From: Symbiodinium natans
Lineage: Eukaryota > Sar > Dinophyceae > Suessiales > Symbiodiniaceae
Direction of reading: 5' to 3'
Length of the DNA: 64,000 bases
NCBI GenBank assembly: GCA_905221605.1
Contig: CAJNDS010002128.1
Span: 141,001-205,000, forward strand
How positions within the stretch are numbered: position 1 is the first letter of the stretch; every line of letters begins with the position of its first letter. Below the pieces are notes generated by a model that worked only from the letters and a program-made list of their open reading frames with translations, was not told the DNA's origin and searched no databases. Positions 45,729 through 58,391 of the stretch are shown here, piece after piece. The translations under genes were made by a program, and so were the position numbers.

Positions 45729-45805
45729 TGGGGGGGGGGGTACCATATATATATATATAAATAAATTTATGTATTTTATTTATCATGTGAAAAAAAAATA
45801 TATAT
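45729..45805. repeat. G12 run joined to TA microsatellite
   Basis: G12, TACCATA and (TA)n, then AT-rich sequence. Inverted form of the motif at 43980 and 10083. Confidence 0.75.
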
Positions 45806-47755
45806 AGTATGCTTACAGCAATAAGATTCCAACCTCTTTGTCTATGCATGCAGAATATGCCAGCGTCGAGCCTAAACAGTGAGAGACCACATGGGTCATG
45901 GGTCACGAAAGAACGACTTTTTGCCACCGGAGCTCCAGCCGTCCTCCGCGTACTACCTTTGTCCTACACAGTCGACTTTCGAACTAGCAGAGCTCCGGCC
46001 ACCAGAGCTCCGAGTGTTTTCCAAGGACACGAAAAGCCACGACAGTTTCAAGAGTTCCGCATTTCGCGAGTTTTGATGGCGACGTCGACGCTTGCGGTGC
46101 CTAGGCGAGCGATTTGCAACATCGCGAATTACAAATCCCCTTAGCGGCCTTAGCGCGGCTGCCACGTTTTCAGGTGAGCGATGCAAGCCTCGAAAAAAGC
46201 ACCGGGACCTGGGCGGAGAGCACGATTTCCACCCCTAAACCCAGGAGGCGAGAGAGCGATGCGACAACATCCACGAAGCCAAGTATGTAATTTGCCATGT
46301 TTCGTGGCGCAGGAAATCCGTGCACATGCCCGCGCTGTGGAAAAGTATACGCATTTCGTGCAAAGTGCGACGTGCTCGAGGAGTAACGTCCACGTGTTTT
46401 TGGGGCGTGTTTCGGGCGCGCAGGACGTTTTGGGCGAACCACACCAGTTTAGCAGCGTTTTCCCCCAGACATAAGAACGTGACTACAAAAATGTCTGTAC
46501 ACGCCCATCGTTGGCCGGCCCGCCGCGTGGGCTCAGAAAAAGAGGTCGGGTGAAGAAGACTTGCCTTCAACATCCTAGTCCCTAAGCCCTGAGATAAGAC
46601 GCCATGACAACGGCAGGGTCCGTCGCTTGCCGGAAGCCTCCCACGTTCCTCCTTCCCCCTCCTTCTCCTTCCCCCTCGTTCTCCTTTCCGTCCTCCTCCT
46701 CATATCTGAGTGACGTGCAGCGGTTATGCACAAGTTGGCTTCGGCTGGAGAACACGCGGAAGAAATGCCGGGTCACACCTTTGGTCAGCGGCGCGAGTTC
46801 TCCCTAAGGGCACTTACGGCCTGGCCTGGCTTTGGCTTCCATGCTTTCACTCAGTGGCCCTTGAAGGGACTTACGTCCGGGAAACTGTCAGTCAAATGTC
46901 AGTCAACCGTCAGTCAAGAGTCAAACGAGGTCAAAAATGCACAAAAAGGCTCAGTGCGTGACATGTTTCCGCATCTTGCGCGGCCTTTGCTAGACGAAGT
47001 GACGGCTAGATGTGGTCCATGTGTTGACACGCATTCACAGCACAAGCACCTGTCGCATGTTATTGGCCTTGCCAGGGTGCAGAGGTCAAGGAACGACTGG
47101 CGGAACTGTTGGCGCCTCTTCAAGTCACATGCTACTACAAGCGTTGTTTGTCAGCAGTCCTTGACCTTGTTTTTCGCGACCAAGGTCGGGAATACATGAG
47201 ACTGAGCTGTCTCTAGTTTGCAGCGGCAGGCAGATAAGAGATGACGAGGCTCATCCGGTTGCATCAGTTCATAACTCCATGGCCAATCCCAATCAAACGT
47301 TCAGGTGCTACTGGACACTTTCTTCACTGAGCTTGCTGGGCCACCTCCACAACTTCAGCTTCTGAGGATCTTCAGGCCCTAAATGCAGCAGTCATCAGCA
47401 GAGATCAACAGTGCCAGCAGAGCATTTGACGGAGCCCTCAAAGCTTCCGCACGCATGCACAGGCCATTTGCATTGACTTGCAGCACAGCTGCGTACTCGG
47501 AGCATATGCAGATCTGTCAGCAAGCCCAAGGGTTTCACCAAGTTTCTCCCGTTCACATCGCCTCAACATCCCTCGGTTCAGGTATAAGGACTCAAGCACA
47601 CAGTTGATCTTTGCATATCTTACGCTAGGGGGACCTTGACCACGAAAGCTAGCTCCTTGCTTGGGATCTTGCAGGAGTTGTCGTTTGCCATCTGTCTTGC
47701 TCGTTCGGAAACGAATCTAATTAAGGCTTTCGCAGTCTGACAAATCAAGAGTCAA
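45806..47755. other. Spacer without assignable gene
   Basis: No domain recognised on either strand. GTCAGTCAA is repeated four times near 46886-46920. EDLQALNAAVISRDQQC (about 47365-47415) reads like an exon and could be the 5' part of the WD40 gene. Confidence 0.4.
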
Positions 47756-50700
47756 ATGTGGAGGGGAGCGTTCCTTGCATCCCTTGTTTTCGAAACTTCA
47801 ATTGCGCTCTTCAGCCCCGTTTCCCCCGCCGGAAGCAATATACACCCCCATGACACCTTGCCACTGATTTCAGGATTGCACGCTCAAGATGTGGGATATG
47901 GAAAGAGCAAGTTGCGCACGCAGCTTAATCAGATATCCGCCACACTGCGGAGCAGTTTGACAATCATCTGCTCCTTTGCTGCAGGTGCAAACCTTGCGAG
48001 GTCATGGAGACGGCGTGATGGCGGTGGCAGTAGTCTGCCTGAGCTTTGGCTTCCAGTTTGCCCGTTTTTGTTGGCGGCTGCACTGAGGTAGATTGGAAGT
48101 CCAGGTACGCGGTGAGTGGCGCGCACGTGCATGGCCCAGGTGTTCGCATCCCATCGCATCCCCTCAGATTGGTTCTGTGTCGTTCGGCACCAAGGATTGC
48201 ACACTTCGCGTGTGGGATTTGGATCACTGTATCTGCGTGACGGCCGCAGCTGCTGATAAATTCGTAGATGGCCGTGCAAGGTTCGACTTCTCCGTTCCAA
48301 AATGCTTAGGTTCAAGCCTTTCAAATGAACGATCATCCTGCATTTTGCGTGAAGCTTACGTGAGCTTCTCCCGTGAGCCTTGCCTGCTTTGCCAAGTACA
48401 GCGATCGATGGCTCTTGTTCTGACTCGTCTTGCAACGTCTTGCAACGGCGACATCAAGCTCTGAAGGTCTTGATTTCGATCATGCCAATAGCCGCATTCT
48501 CACAGGCAGGACCTTCAGGGTGACTTGACTTGTAGTGCAAGTGCTGTTACTTGCATGGGCACTTTCCAAGTGGCGTCCGCTGATGGTGGTCATTGTGGGG
48601 GGCCCGAGGGGTACCGCGCGGGACGGCATGCCTGGCCACGATGCGCTGCCAGGGCCTCCCAAAAGCATGCAAATCCCATTCACCACCCCTTTAATGGTTG
48701 TCTCTCCCATGGAAGTCCACGCTCAATGGAGGAGTAGATGTAGGGTATAGTTTAGTTCCCTTGCATAAGAGATCGGTGTAGCGGATATGGTCGTGTTGAA
48801 GCCGTGCACGTTCGCGTCAAAACGCGTCGGTCGAATCCTCCCACATCCCCTTGCCCACCCCCCCCTCCGCACCTTCCCTCCAACCCTTGAAAACAGCTCC
48901 ATTGAGGCCTCCGGACTCAACTCCTGATGAAATTTGCAGGTGCTAGTCAGGTGCTGCTCATCATGTTCGTGGATGCCGTAGAGCCCAAGAGCCGAAGGGT
49001 CGCGTTAGCATTCGAGGTCGTCGCATACCACTGGCTTTCTCTTCAACTCTTTGATGCTGTCTATGGTCACGCTCGCACACGCCCTAGGGTATCAAGGAGC
49101 CCTCGTGCTGCATCTTTTACCCTTCAGCTTCATCGAAACCCTTTTAAGGCGGTTCCGGCGCTTCTATGGCAGATCCATGTAGATCCCGCGGCGCAAGACG
49201 CTGCAGACTTTCAAATAATCTCACATGCACTCCAATAACTTGCCCAGCCTGTACGGAGGATTACTTGTGACGCTGGCATTGTCTTGGCCGTGCGAAGTTT
49301 CCGTTCGTTTGCCTCCTTGTGGACCCTTGCCCCCTGCGGACCCCTGCCCACCTGCGATTCTAGCATTGAATCTTGTGCTGACTTTTTCTGGAGGCTTTCT
49401 TGCCTCCAGCTTTCTTACATTTTCTTGCTGTTCTTAGCTGTCAGTACGGCAGCAGGTTTGAAAGTAGAAAACGCCCTGCAGCTTTTTACACTTGGGCCAT
49501 TGATGGTTGGGGTGATGCGTTTCTCCTCTGTGTGATTGCTCTTTGTCCTAGAGTCCTACAGGTTCGTGGGACAAGCAGGTGAAACTGTGGGACAATGAGA
49601 CTGGCGTGCTTGGGCTCAGCCTTTTTTCACATCTGATTGCACGGACTGCTCTCAACTGCCACAATCTGCCACATCTGAGGCATGCCTTGGTACCTTCAAG
49701 GGCCACGACAGCATGGTGAAGGTGGTTAGGCCGACTTTTTTCCCCGCTGTCAGAACGAGTACCTATTTTTCATTGAGTGTCGAAGGCTCAATTGGCCCCG
49801 CCGTCGCGCTTTGAGTGGTTCGTGCGATGGTGCCTTGCCTGACTTACCATTGCGTCTTTATGCTGTGCTCTGTGGGGCGTTGCTGCATTTTCCGACAGGT
49901 AGTTACATCTCCAAATCAGTACACTCTGGATCCACACTCCATGCCCCAAAGACAACTGAGCAAGCGAGGAAATACAATCGTATGCAATGAAAAACAATGC
50001 AATACAAAGCAATAACCGTTACAATGAACTACGACGAAATAGAATGAAATACAGTGAAAGACGCTGAAATATATTGAAATACAATGAAATACACTGAAAT
50101 ACAATGAAATAAAATGAAATGCAATGACATATGCTGAAATACGATCAAATACACTGAAATACACTGAGATACGCTGAAATACACTGAAATACAATGAAAT
50201 GCAATGACATACGCTGAAATACGATCAAATACACTGAAATACACTGAGATACACTGAAATACACTGAAATACAATGACATACAATTAAGTACAATGAAAT
50301 ACAATGAAATACAGTGAAACACAATGAAATACAATGAAATACACTGAAATACACTGAAACACCATGAAATACAATGAAATACAATAAAGCACGGAAGCCT
50401 AAAACGGATCCGCTGCAGACGGCCCGTAAGTTCGCATTGGGCGAGAGCTAGCAGGAGAGGGGAGAGGATAGCAACACATAGTAACAGCTGGCAACTGTGG
50501 AGTACAGGGCTGGTAAGAAAACTCTCCAGATGTCTTTGCGACTCTATCTATGAACTAGCTTTTCTTTCTTTCTTTCTTCGAGCGGCTTGTCTTCACGTGG
50601 TTGGCACTCGACTCGAGACCTCCGGTCTTGGGTTTTTGTATAGTCTCGAGGGATGAATAGGCGCAGTATCTGCGTGCATTACAGATCTCTCCATCTTCGG

Positions 50701-53085
50701 GTCATCGATAAAATCTGTGGACTTGCAGCTGTCACGCACAGCTTGCTTTTTGTTCTCAGTTGAATCGGAGAACTGAGTGGATGAATACACAAAGTCTAGA
50801 GGCAGAGGGGGCTGTGAAGTGGGGGCTGTGAAGTGATATTTAACCACTAGCCGCGCAACCTCAGCATGCAGCACTACAAGAAGGCCCTGCGCAAAGCAAG
50901 AAGGTATTCGAACTCCAGCGGTGCAGGAAGACATCCCCGCAAGTGAACGAAGGATATGTCGAGGAAGCTCGCGGTGCGATCCTGCACCTGTGTGTGATGT
51001 CATGGCCTTGCAGAGTTCTTGCAGCTTTGGCCAAGCCCATAGCGCTATAACCTGCAGCAGCAGTGTATCCTTGCCAGGGGCAGCCCTGACATTAAAAGAA
51101 CACTAAAGTCTCTAACGGACGGGTGGTGCCCTTTTGGTTTCTGGTTCTCAAAAAATGTGAACCCAACCTGCCTCGATTTGCTATGCTGAGGGAGTGCTGA
51201 TGGTTCACATGGCCGAGTGCGCGCGCGTGCCGAGATTGCGTATAAGCGAAAAGCCTCAATTTCTGGCAATGCGCTGCACGTGAGAAGGGCTTGACAAGGG
51301 CGACGCCGCATACGCTCCGCATGTACATATGCACTCACCAGATCGGTTTGCCTGGAAAAACATGACGTCATCGTTGGTGGCTTTTGTTTGGGGAGATCAC
51401 CGTCTCTTCTTCTGCTTCATGGAGCATGGTGGCGAAGAATCCTGTGCAGCCGGTGCGTTCGTTTGAAAAAGCATGGGGCACGCTCTAATGAGCAGTTATG
51501 CAATGTCTTGTCGGCGCATGCTTTGTAACAAATGCTGCTTGCAGAGGATTTCTTGGGCTGTGCTTTCCTGGCAGGTCTGAACGAACAATAGAGCAGCCTA
51601 TCACATGCCAGCACAGAGCCGGGACATAGCGTTACAATGCCTTCAACATCTAACTTTTTACTGCGAAGCGTCGGGGTGGAGGCTCTGAAATCCTTGCTCC
51701 AACACATGGGCCGCCAAATCATTTGTGTTCAGGTACATTGAAGCTCTGGGATCTGGATGCTGAGTCTAGCTGCATCCGCTCTTTACACGGACACCAAGAC
51801 GAGGCACGCTGGTATTGCTTTTGCTACAGATGTCTTGAGTGTGGCTCTGCATGGCACTGCCTGGCACTGCCTGGCACTGCATGGCACTGCCCACATGCGC
51901 TGCACTAGTGCGAGGTTTGGTCTGCCGATGTGGATTGGGCCCGAAGTCGGGCCTTAAGCGGCTCTGCGGACCGGCCTTCCGCAGCGTGTGTGTCTGCATG
52001 CTTTGCAGCTGCAATTCGGTTTGAGGGCCCAGGGTATGTCATATCAATGAGCATGCTGGAGTCCGCGAAGGACTGCACCCTGCGCTACTGGAGTTTGCAA
52101 AGTGGCGACTGTGTCCGACTCAGCCTTTCAAAAGCCTTTGCGCTGAGCAGCGCTGAGCAGCGCTGAGCAGCTCTGAGCAGCTCTGAGCAGCTCTGAGCAG
52201 CTCTGAGTAGCTTCTGGTGTGGATGTCTTTGGAGGCATGGCAACATTGCATGGACACACCAGCGGCGTCTCCGCCGTGTCCCTCGGAAAAGGAGGCCTGG
52301 TCAAGCCTTGGTTCAGCGCATTGAGTTCGCTCTCATTGCTCTCAAAATCTTACAGCCTTAGGCCGAGCAGCAAGCAGCTCCTGGGATCGGACTTTGCGAT
52401 TGTGGGACCTGGAAAAGCAGGTTCCGACCTGGGCCACTTCAAACCCTTGCTGTCTGCACGAATTCGCGCATCCCAGGAGTGTCTCACAATACTGATGCAT
52501 GGCAGTTCGGCCTACACCTGAGCATTCTGTTTCAAATTTTCAGCAACCTTCATTGTGCGGCTTTTCGGCATTTTGCACTGGCAAGTTCCTGGCCAAGTGA
52601 GGTCACCACAATGTCTGTGGACTGGGAGCATGGCAAGGCTTTGTGCGGCTCGCCTCAGGCCTGGACACAGCTGCTTCGGGAGGACTTTTGGAGCATTGCT
52701 TGTTCCTGTTCCATGATGGCCTACGTGGCCTTTTGATGATCTTGGCATTTGTCAGGCCATGAAGCTTTGGGACTTCAACCGGCAGACCTGTGAACACAGT
52801 CTCGCCGGTCATCTGTGTGACTCCATCGAGGCGGACACTTGGCCACACAGCATTGTGTCTCAGTGTCAGGTATTCTCAGCATTGTGCAGCCTTCGGGCCT
52901 CCGGAGTTGTCAGGTGTCTGGTAGCTCGACTCCGGTGTCCTGGTGCAATGCAAAACGGATGGTCCATGTGAAGATCAGTAAAGCATGAACCTCTGCTTTG
53001 ACCTGAAACTCAGGTAAGCGTGGGGCACAATGAATGCGTTACAAGCTTGGTGATGAACTCCCCAGATTATTTATACCCAGAAGCA
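47756..53085 (+). CDS. WD40-repeat protein, multi-exon
   Basis: WD40 repeats fold as beta-propellers that act as protein-binding scaffolds. At least ten exon pieces on the + strand carry the hallmark ends: DCTLKMWDMER (about 47875); DCTLRVWDLDHC (48193); WDKQVKLWDNETG (49569); GTFKGHDSMVKV (49689); TLKLWDLDAESSC and SLHGHQDEA (51737-51804); VDWARSRALSGSAD (51928); KDCTLRYWSLQSGDC (52069); GMATLHGHTSGVSAVS (52232); SSWDRTLRLWDLEKQ (52376); VTTMSVDWEHGKALCGS (52599); MKLWDFNRQTCEHSLAGH (52759); VGHNECVTSLV (53021). GH and WD spacing is regular, which suggests one gene of one or two propellers with introns of about 100 bp to 1.9 kb. VDW in place of the common VAF/VSW is shared by two repeats. 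Start and stop not identified, and which WD40 family it is cannot be told. Confidence 0.75.
49985..50400 (+). repeat. TACAATGAAA 10-bp minisatellite
   Basis: About 40 copies of TACA(A/C)TGAAA with variants, in the longest intron of the WD40 gene. Minus-strand Phe/Ile/Ser/Tyr repeats are by-products. Confidence 0.93.
50401..51730. other. Intronic DNA of the WD40 gene
   Basis: (CTTT)n near 50561-50578 and a local duplication GGGGGCTGTGAAGTG at 50808-50836. No domain seen on either strand. Confidence 0.45.
51850..51893 (+). repeat. CTGGCACTGC 10-bp repeat, four copies
   Basis: Four near-identical 10-bp units in a WD40 intron. Confidence 0.85.
52141..52207 (+). repeat. GAGCAGCTCT 10-bp repeat, about six copies
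   Basis: Six 10-bp units (GCTGAGCAGC, then CTGAGCAGCT). Each unit contains the palindrome AGCAGCT-type core. Lies in a WD40 intron. Confidence 0.85.
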
Positions 53086-53089
53086 GATG

Positions 53090-54300
53090 CATGATGTAGT
53101 CTAGGAACCTATATGGGTACCATGATCGGCTGCAGAATCAACAGCTCGACGGCGATAAGGGTAGGGCAATGAGTCTGAGTGCGCAGCGTCATGGTATCAC
53201 CCAGCTACGGCATTTTAATGCGTTAATTGTTTGGCGTGGTGATCGCTTTGGCAGTCGACCTCTTGCCTCACCACGTGATCTTCCGTCTGCTGATCGAAGA
53301 CCAGTGGCAGAACATGGAGAATTTGCCCAACGGGCCGAATCTTAAAGATCCGCTTACAAGAGCAGTCATGGGCCTTTGTGGGCCTCAAGGTCATGTTGAC
53401 ATGATATCAATGTATACAATGTGCACTCACCGGATCTTTCCGCTCCAAACTCTTTTGATTTCCAGCACGCTGTCGTGCTGCTTGTTTTTCAGAAAAGTAA
53501 GACGGTGATGCATTTCTCCATGGACCACCTTGTGTCTTCCTTGTGTTATGAGCAGGCTTCCTCGCTGAAGTGCTTGCCAGGAGTCGGACGATCACCAGCG
53601 TCAGAAGGATAAAGAGAAGCCGGCAGCCTGGGCAACGGAAGCACGAAGACATGCTTGCCGCCACGTACGAACCCCCCAACATATGCGCAGCGAGTACTGC
53701 GTCACACTGCCTCACTAGCTTGTTTGAAGCATGCTCGCCCGCACGCCAAACAGCCTGCTCACGCTCCTTACACATTCGAGTCCTCAATGCAAAAAGCACA
53801 CCTTACACTGCTCACAGAGCAGTCCACCTGCCGTGATTCAGAAATGAACATTGTGGCAGTCATCGTCTGACTGGGAGTCGAAAGCACGGCAACATCGGGC
53901 AAAACAGGATCTAGCCGGAGAGTCTTTATCCTCATCGTTTACTGCTTCGAGCGAGCACAGTAGGAGACAGTACAGTGGGTGCGAAGACTAGAAACATGCC
54001 GAATACCAGACAGCAGCTATTTAAAGCGAAGGAACTTGGAGACCCGAGCCAGTACTTCCTTGGGCCATTGAAATGATCGTCGAACACTTCTCAGACCCAA
54101 CCTCAACTTTGTCCCAAGAAATGTTCCGAAAGCTTGAACCCGGCGATTTTCCAGGCTTGAGCCGGGACTGCCCAATTAAAAGGTCATCATAGTTTGGGAT
54201 AGCCACTCTTGTTTAGCATCTTGTTCTTGGGTCAAAGTAGAGTTTAGGTGGCCTTAGGTCCTGACATATCAGGGCCCCAACGCCCCCCAGGAGACTCGCG
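53090..54300. other. Spacer, no assignable gene
   Basis: Open frames on both strands without domain resemblance. A further WD40 exon cannot be excluded. Confidence 0.4.
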
Positions 54301-54304
54301 TCAA

Positions 54305-54945
54305 AGGTATCCTGGATTACTGGAGGCTGCTCCCACGCCCAGCCGAAACCACCATGGGGACTCACAGCACCGGTGAAGGACAAAAGAATGGGGGCCTCCC
54401 CGGAAGTATTCCCGCGAGCGGCTAGCGGCCATCTGGTTAAGATTGTTTAAGCAAGAGCCGCCACCTTGGCAAAAGAAGGTGCACCATCCCAGACGCCGAG
54501 CCAAGGGGCAATTCGGAGGAACAACTGTCCTCAGATCCTGGTATACGTAAGCAGGACAAACTCACAGAACATGCTCAAGGCTGGGAACAACACTGGCACC
54601 ACAGTCCGCACAGACTCCACAGACATGAGGAATGCTTCCTGGACGCCCCTGCTTAGACATAGGGACGGCATTGGTGAGCATACCGCCCGTCGCAACAGCC
54701 ACTTGATGGCTGTAGGCATCACTCAACAGGCTCTTGAGCCTGCTGTTCACAGCTTTGCTGTGCGGGTCCAATCCAACTGCGCGAGCAACAAGAACATCAC
54801 GACAATCACCCGGAATCCACGTATCAAGGGTCAGACCTCGCCACCATTTCCTGAGTTGATGCAGGGCCTTGTCCTGAGCCACCTGGTCACAGCGGAAAAC
54901 GAAGCGGTTCGCAGTGTCACGAAGACCTCTTTCAAGAGCCCTCAA
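54305..54945 (-). pseudogene. LINE (non-LTR retrotransposon) C-terminal relic
   Basis: Minus-strand frame 54945-54562 reads RGLTLDTWIPGDCRDVLVAR and later CGVCADCGASVVPSLEHVL, the C-x2-C...H zinc-knuckle pattern found after the reverse transcriptase of many LINEs. After a stop or frame change at about 54560 the sense resumes with RRLGWCTFFCQ (about 54495-54463), a typical LINE end. The reverse transcriptase itself is not in the window. Orientation is opposite to the host genes. A short relative sits at 30.8 kb. Confidence 0.6.
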
Positions 54946-55685
54946 GCCCCCAGAGGAGAAAAGCGAAGAATCCCTTGTTGGGCTCTTGTACCAGCTGTAT
55001 CTGGCACTGGCAAGTGTTCTAGAGACCGCCCCGAAAAAGAGATCACTTCATGGCCACAGCCGCCACTATGCTAATTGGAAGGCGGTGCAGCATATGAGCT
55101 CGCTGCTCACAGTTTGCGGCATGTTCCAGTTCTTTGCCCGAACGTGCAACGTTCTTAAGTCCCAGCACTCAGACGAGCACATGCAAGCGCCGCAGCTGCC
55201 TGGGGGCGACGTGCCCAATATTGGGTTTCACAGCTTTTGTGCATTTTGTGCGCATGCGTGTGAAACCTTTCTCGCGCACCCAAACTTCAAGTGCTGCAAG
55301 ACGCAGGGGTTCGATCTGGTTCGAAAGGATCTCCTTGAAGCAGGGCAGGTGGAACCACAAGAGGAGAACTCCTCTGTACAAACCTTCTGTACAAACCCAA
55401 CTTTTGTGTTTGGACCATAGGCACGCCAAGACGTTCAAAGATCTGGACTCGCACTTTAGTTAGCATGGATTTACCGAAAAGACTGCACTGCGTGCCCCCT
55501 CCTTGCTTCTTCCTACTTGCTTTCGTCCACACGCTCTCAAGTTTTGAAGGCTTGAAATGCTGACGGGTTTGCAACTCTCGAATGTTTCGCCATTTGCTTG
55601 GGGCCCAAAGACGTGGGACTTCTCTCACGGTAACGGGTGTTTCCAAGTAACCGTTCCCGCAATCACCCGAGCTCTCTTCCCCCAA
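54946..55685. other. Spacer, no assignable gene
   Basis: No domain recognised. Open frames on both strands are weak. Confidence 0.4.
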
Positions 55686-55687
55686 AA

Positions 55688-56848
55688 CAACAGTCAGGCA
55701 TATGGAGAAAGAGGACAAAGCTCAGCGGCTTATGGACACCACGAAGACCATCGACTTAGGAAAACATTTGGAGTCAGTGAAGGAAGTGAAGGCGCGCAGA
55801 CCAATGCTCGCACTTGTTTGCCGAGTGTTCTTCGACACGAAAGGTGGCATGACTCAAAGTGCGTGCATAGCTGCATAGATTTTACCCTCCTTGTCTTTGC
55901 ACTTTGCCAGAAGAAGCGAACAGACGAGGCGAACCTTTCACCTTGCAGTGCGTTACATTGCAGTCTTGCAGTCATCATGCCACCACGTTTGGGCGTTTTT
56001 GAAAGTCTTGGCCAGGCCGGGCAGGCAGCATTGGAAACGAAACAGAATCCTGCGGGGGATGCGGAGGCAGAAAATAATCCAACTTTCTTTTGCGTGCCCA
56101 CAGACATCATGCGGAGCGAAGGCAATGCCTCTCGTTGACAAAGATGCCGTGGAGGGTGGTGAGGACCTGTCCGCAATGGCTGCTCTCTTCGAAGATGACG
56201 AGGCCGTGTGCAGGATACTTCAGGATGCAAAAACAAAGCCTTGTAGACCAACACAACTATGGGGAAGCAGAGCTGCTTAGCTCTTGTGTCGTTCTTGCAG
56301 CCTACCGTCTAGCAGCCTAGCAGTGACTGAGGAGCTTGCGCCGGCTTCTGACTTGGTCAATGGACGATTTGTGTTGTAAGATACACAAACCCATACCCAT
56401 AGATTCAGGCGAGTGATCGACCTTCTGTGCACACCAACGAGAACATCGGCTGCTCAGAATGCATGCGATCGCAGCACGTCCTTCCAACAAGCAGGTTATT
56501 TTTGAAGAAGAAGAAGAAGGCAAGGTTCGAGACGGAAACCTTGAGGCAGCTCAAGCTTTGCAATGTCGGTGTGGCAAATATGCACATGCTGGGCAACCCA
56601 TGCGCTCTGCGGGCCACTCTGTCGTCGGTTGATCGTTGGCCTTGCTTGCAAAAGTTTCGGAGGACAACCTGGACTCGCAAGACCAGCTGAACAAGACGGC
56701 CAAGAAGGCTAAGAAAGAAAAGAAAGACAAGAAGAACAAAGACAAAAAGGAGAAGAGCAAGGACAAGAAAGAACACAAGCACAAGAAGGACAAGAAGGAC
56801 AAGAAGCGGAAAAGAGAAGCTGAACTGGAAGACGACCTGCCCGGTTGA
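55688..56848 (+). CDS. 3' exons of a gene with a lysine-rich tail
   Basis: Exon-like blocks: about 55698-55810, reading MEKEDKAQRLMDTTKTIDLG and on to KHLESVKEVKARRP; about 56127-56237, MPLVDKDAVEGGEDLSAMAA and on to LFEDDEAVCRILQDA; about 56504-56570, KKKKKARFETETLRQLK; about 56650-56848, VSEDNLDSQDQLNKTAKKAK followed by some 40 residues of Lys/Asp/Glu/His, ending DDLPG at TGA 56846-56848. KKxKKDKK-type tails are common in nuclear and nucleolar proteins and act as localisation or RNA-contact regions. No catalytic domain is seen in these exons, so the product is unknown. 5' end not found. Confidence 0.5.
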
Positions 56849-57491
56849 AATGCCTTCAAAAGAGTTATGCTGCAGCTTCGGTTGATGAGTTTTGATGCTT
56901 CTCTCAAGGTTGCTTATTCTGTCACAGCCTGTCACAGCATGCTGGCATCTGCAGCTTATGCTTTCACGGCTCAGAGATGCTTAGCCGTGTGCGAAGTCCA
57001 GCACCAGTTTCTCGAATGCATTGTCTGAATGCTATGAGTCATGAGAATGAATCTGTGCTGACGCTTCTATGGCCTTCTCCAAACACGCTGAGGTCTCAGA
57101 TGGAGCCCGACAGCGATGCAGCAAAGGATGCGAAGGATGCGTCGGCTTTGCAGCGAGGTACGCAAAGATGTGTAGTATATGGGTCCAAATGGGGGCCCAT
57201 TCCATTGATTCCATTGCCAAAGCCTGTTTGCAGTCTTTCGCTGGATCCTCTGGCGGATTCGCGGATTCTCTGGCAACAACTTTTCGCAGGCATGACGGGC
57301 CTTTCTGGATTTTCTGGCTCAGCGCAGGAGGCACGTTCCCAGGATCATTCTTGTGTCGGCAAAGTGACGCTGATGGCATCTGATGATCTGATGGCTGATA
57401 GCTGCTGGCAACACACAGGCTCGGCAACCCTCCACATTCCAAAGATTTCGCCGCGCCATGACCATGAAGCAGTCCTCCACCGAGGCAGCGC

Positions 57492-57527
<36 letters not shown>

Positions 57528-58390
57528 AGTGAGAGAGAGAATTTGCTTTGCATAAGATGCATCACGGGTGTGAGTGGAGTGGCCCACGAGCGAAGCTGAT
57601 GCAACCTACTTTGGTCATGGCATGGTTGCTACTCGAAACCGCTTGCCTCAATATAATCTGCTGTGTTGTTTGCAATATAGTTATGCACCTCTCTTGCGGT
57701 CTTGTCAGAGAGTTGTCAGAGTCTGGAGTGACGGAAGTTCTAAAATGCCCGCTGTTTGCACTGCTCCTTGTTGGCACACTTTGTGATTTGAGCTTCGTTT
57801 CCTGCACGTCCCAAGAGTTTGTTAACGCTTTCCAAGGCATGTGCATGCGCATGTGTGAGATGTACACGGGAACCAGATGATGAATGGTCCGGTTCATCTG
57901 CATTTCGTCTTGTTGCGCAGTGTACAGTGTTGTCAAGTTCTGGCATCGGCAGGAAGCATAGCAGGACTTCAAAGCTGTGTGCACATGTTAGCACTTCCCG
58001 TGCTGATGACTTCTGTTCTGGGCTTTTTCTTCACGCCCGTCAGTCATAAAGTGACTGAAGTGACTAAAGTCTCCCTGAATCTCCGGAGGCTGATGCAGAC
58101 ACAGCTGCGGACCGTCGTCCGAAGAGAGGCCAGCTTTTGGGGTGTTACGGTTTTTTTTTCGGTTTGGTCTGGATCAATGTCATTGGCTCGAATTCCAATC
58201 GTATTCCTGCCAAACCCAGGCTCCACAGTCATTCAGCAGCCGGCGAACGGGGTGTTTCCAGATCCAGACTCTGTGAAGGAGGAGCCTTTCTCAGTGTCCT
58301 TAGTGGCAGTACGTCGGGTTGCTGACGTATCGCCGAATTTCGTGTGCTTATCCTTATGTTGCACAATTACGTGTCATGACATATCTCAAC
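56849..58390. other. Spacer and possible 5' exons of the ion channel gene
   Basis: MEPDSDAAKDAKDASALQ (57101-57154) could be a leader exon. (GA)n microsatellite at about 57494-57540. LNLRRLMQTQLRTVVRREAS (about 58075-58134) may be another exon. None is firm. Confidence 0.4.
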
Positions 58391-58391
58391 A

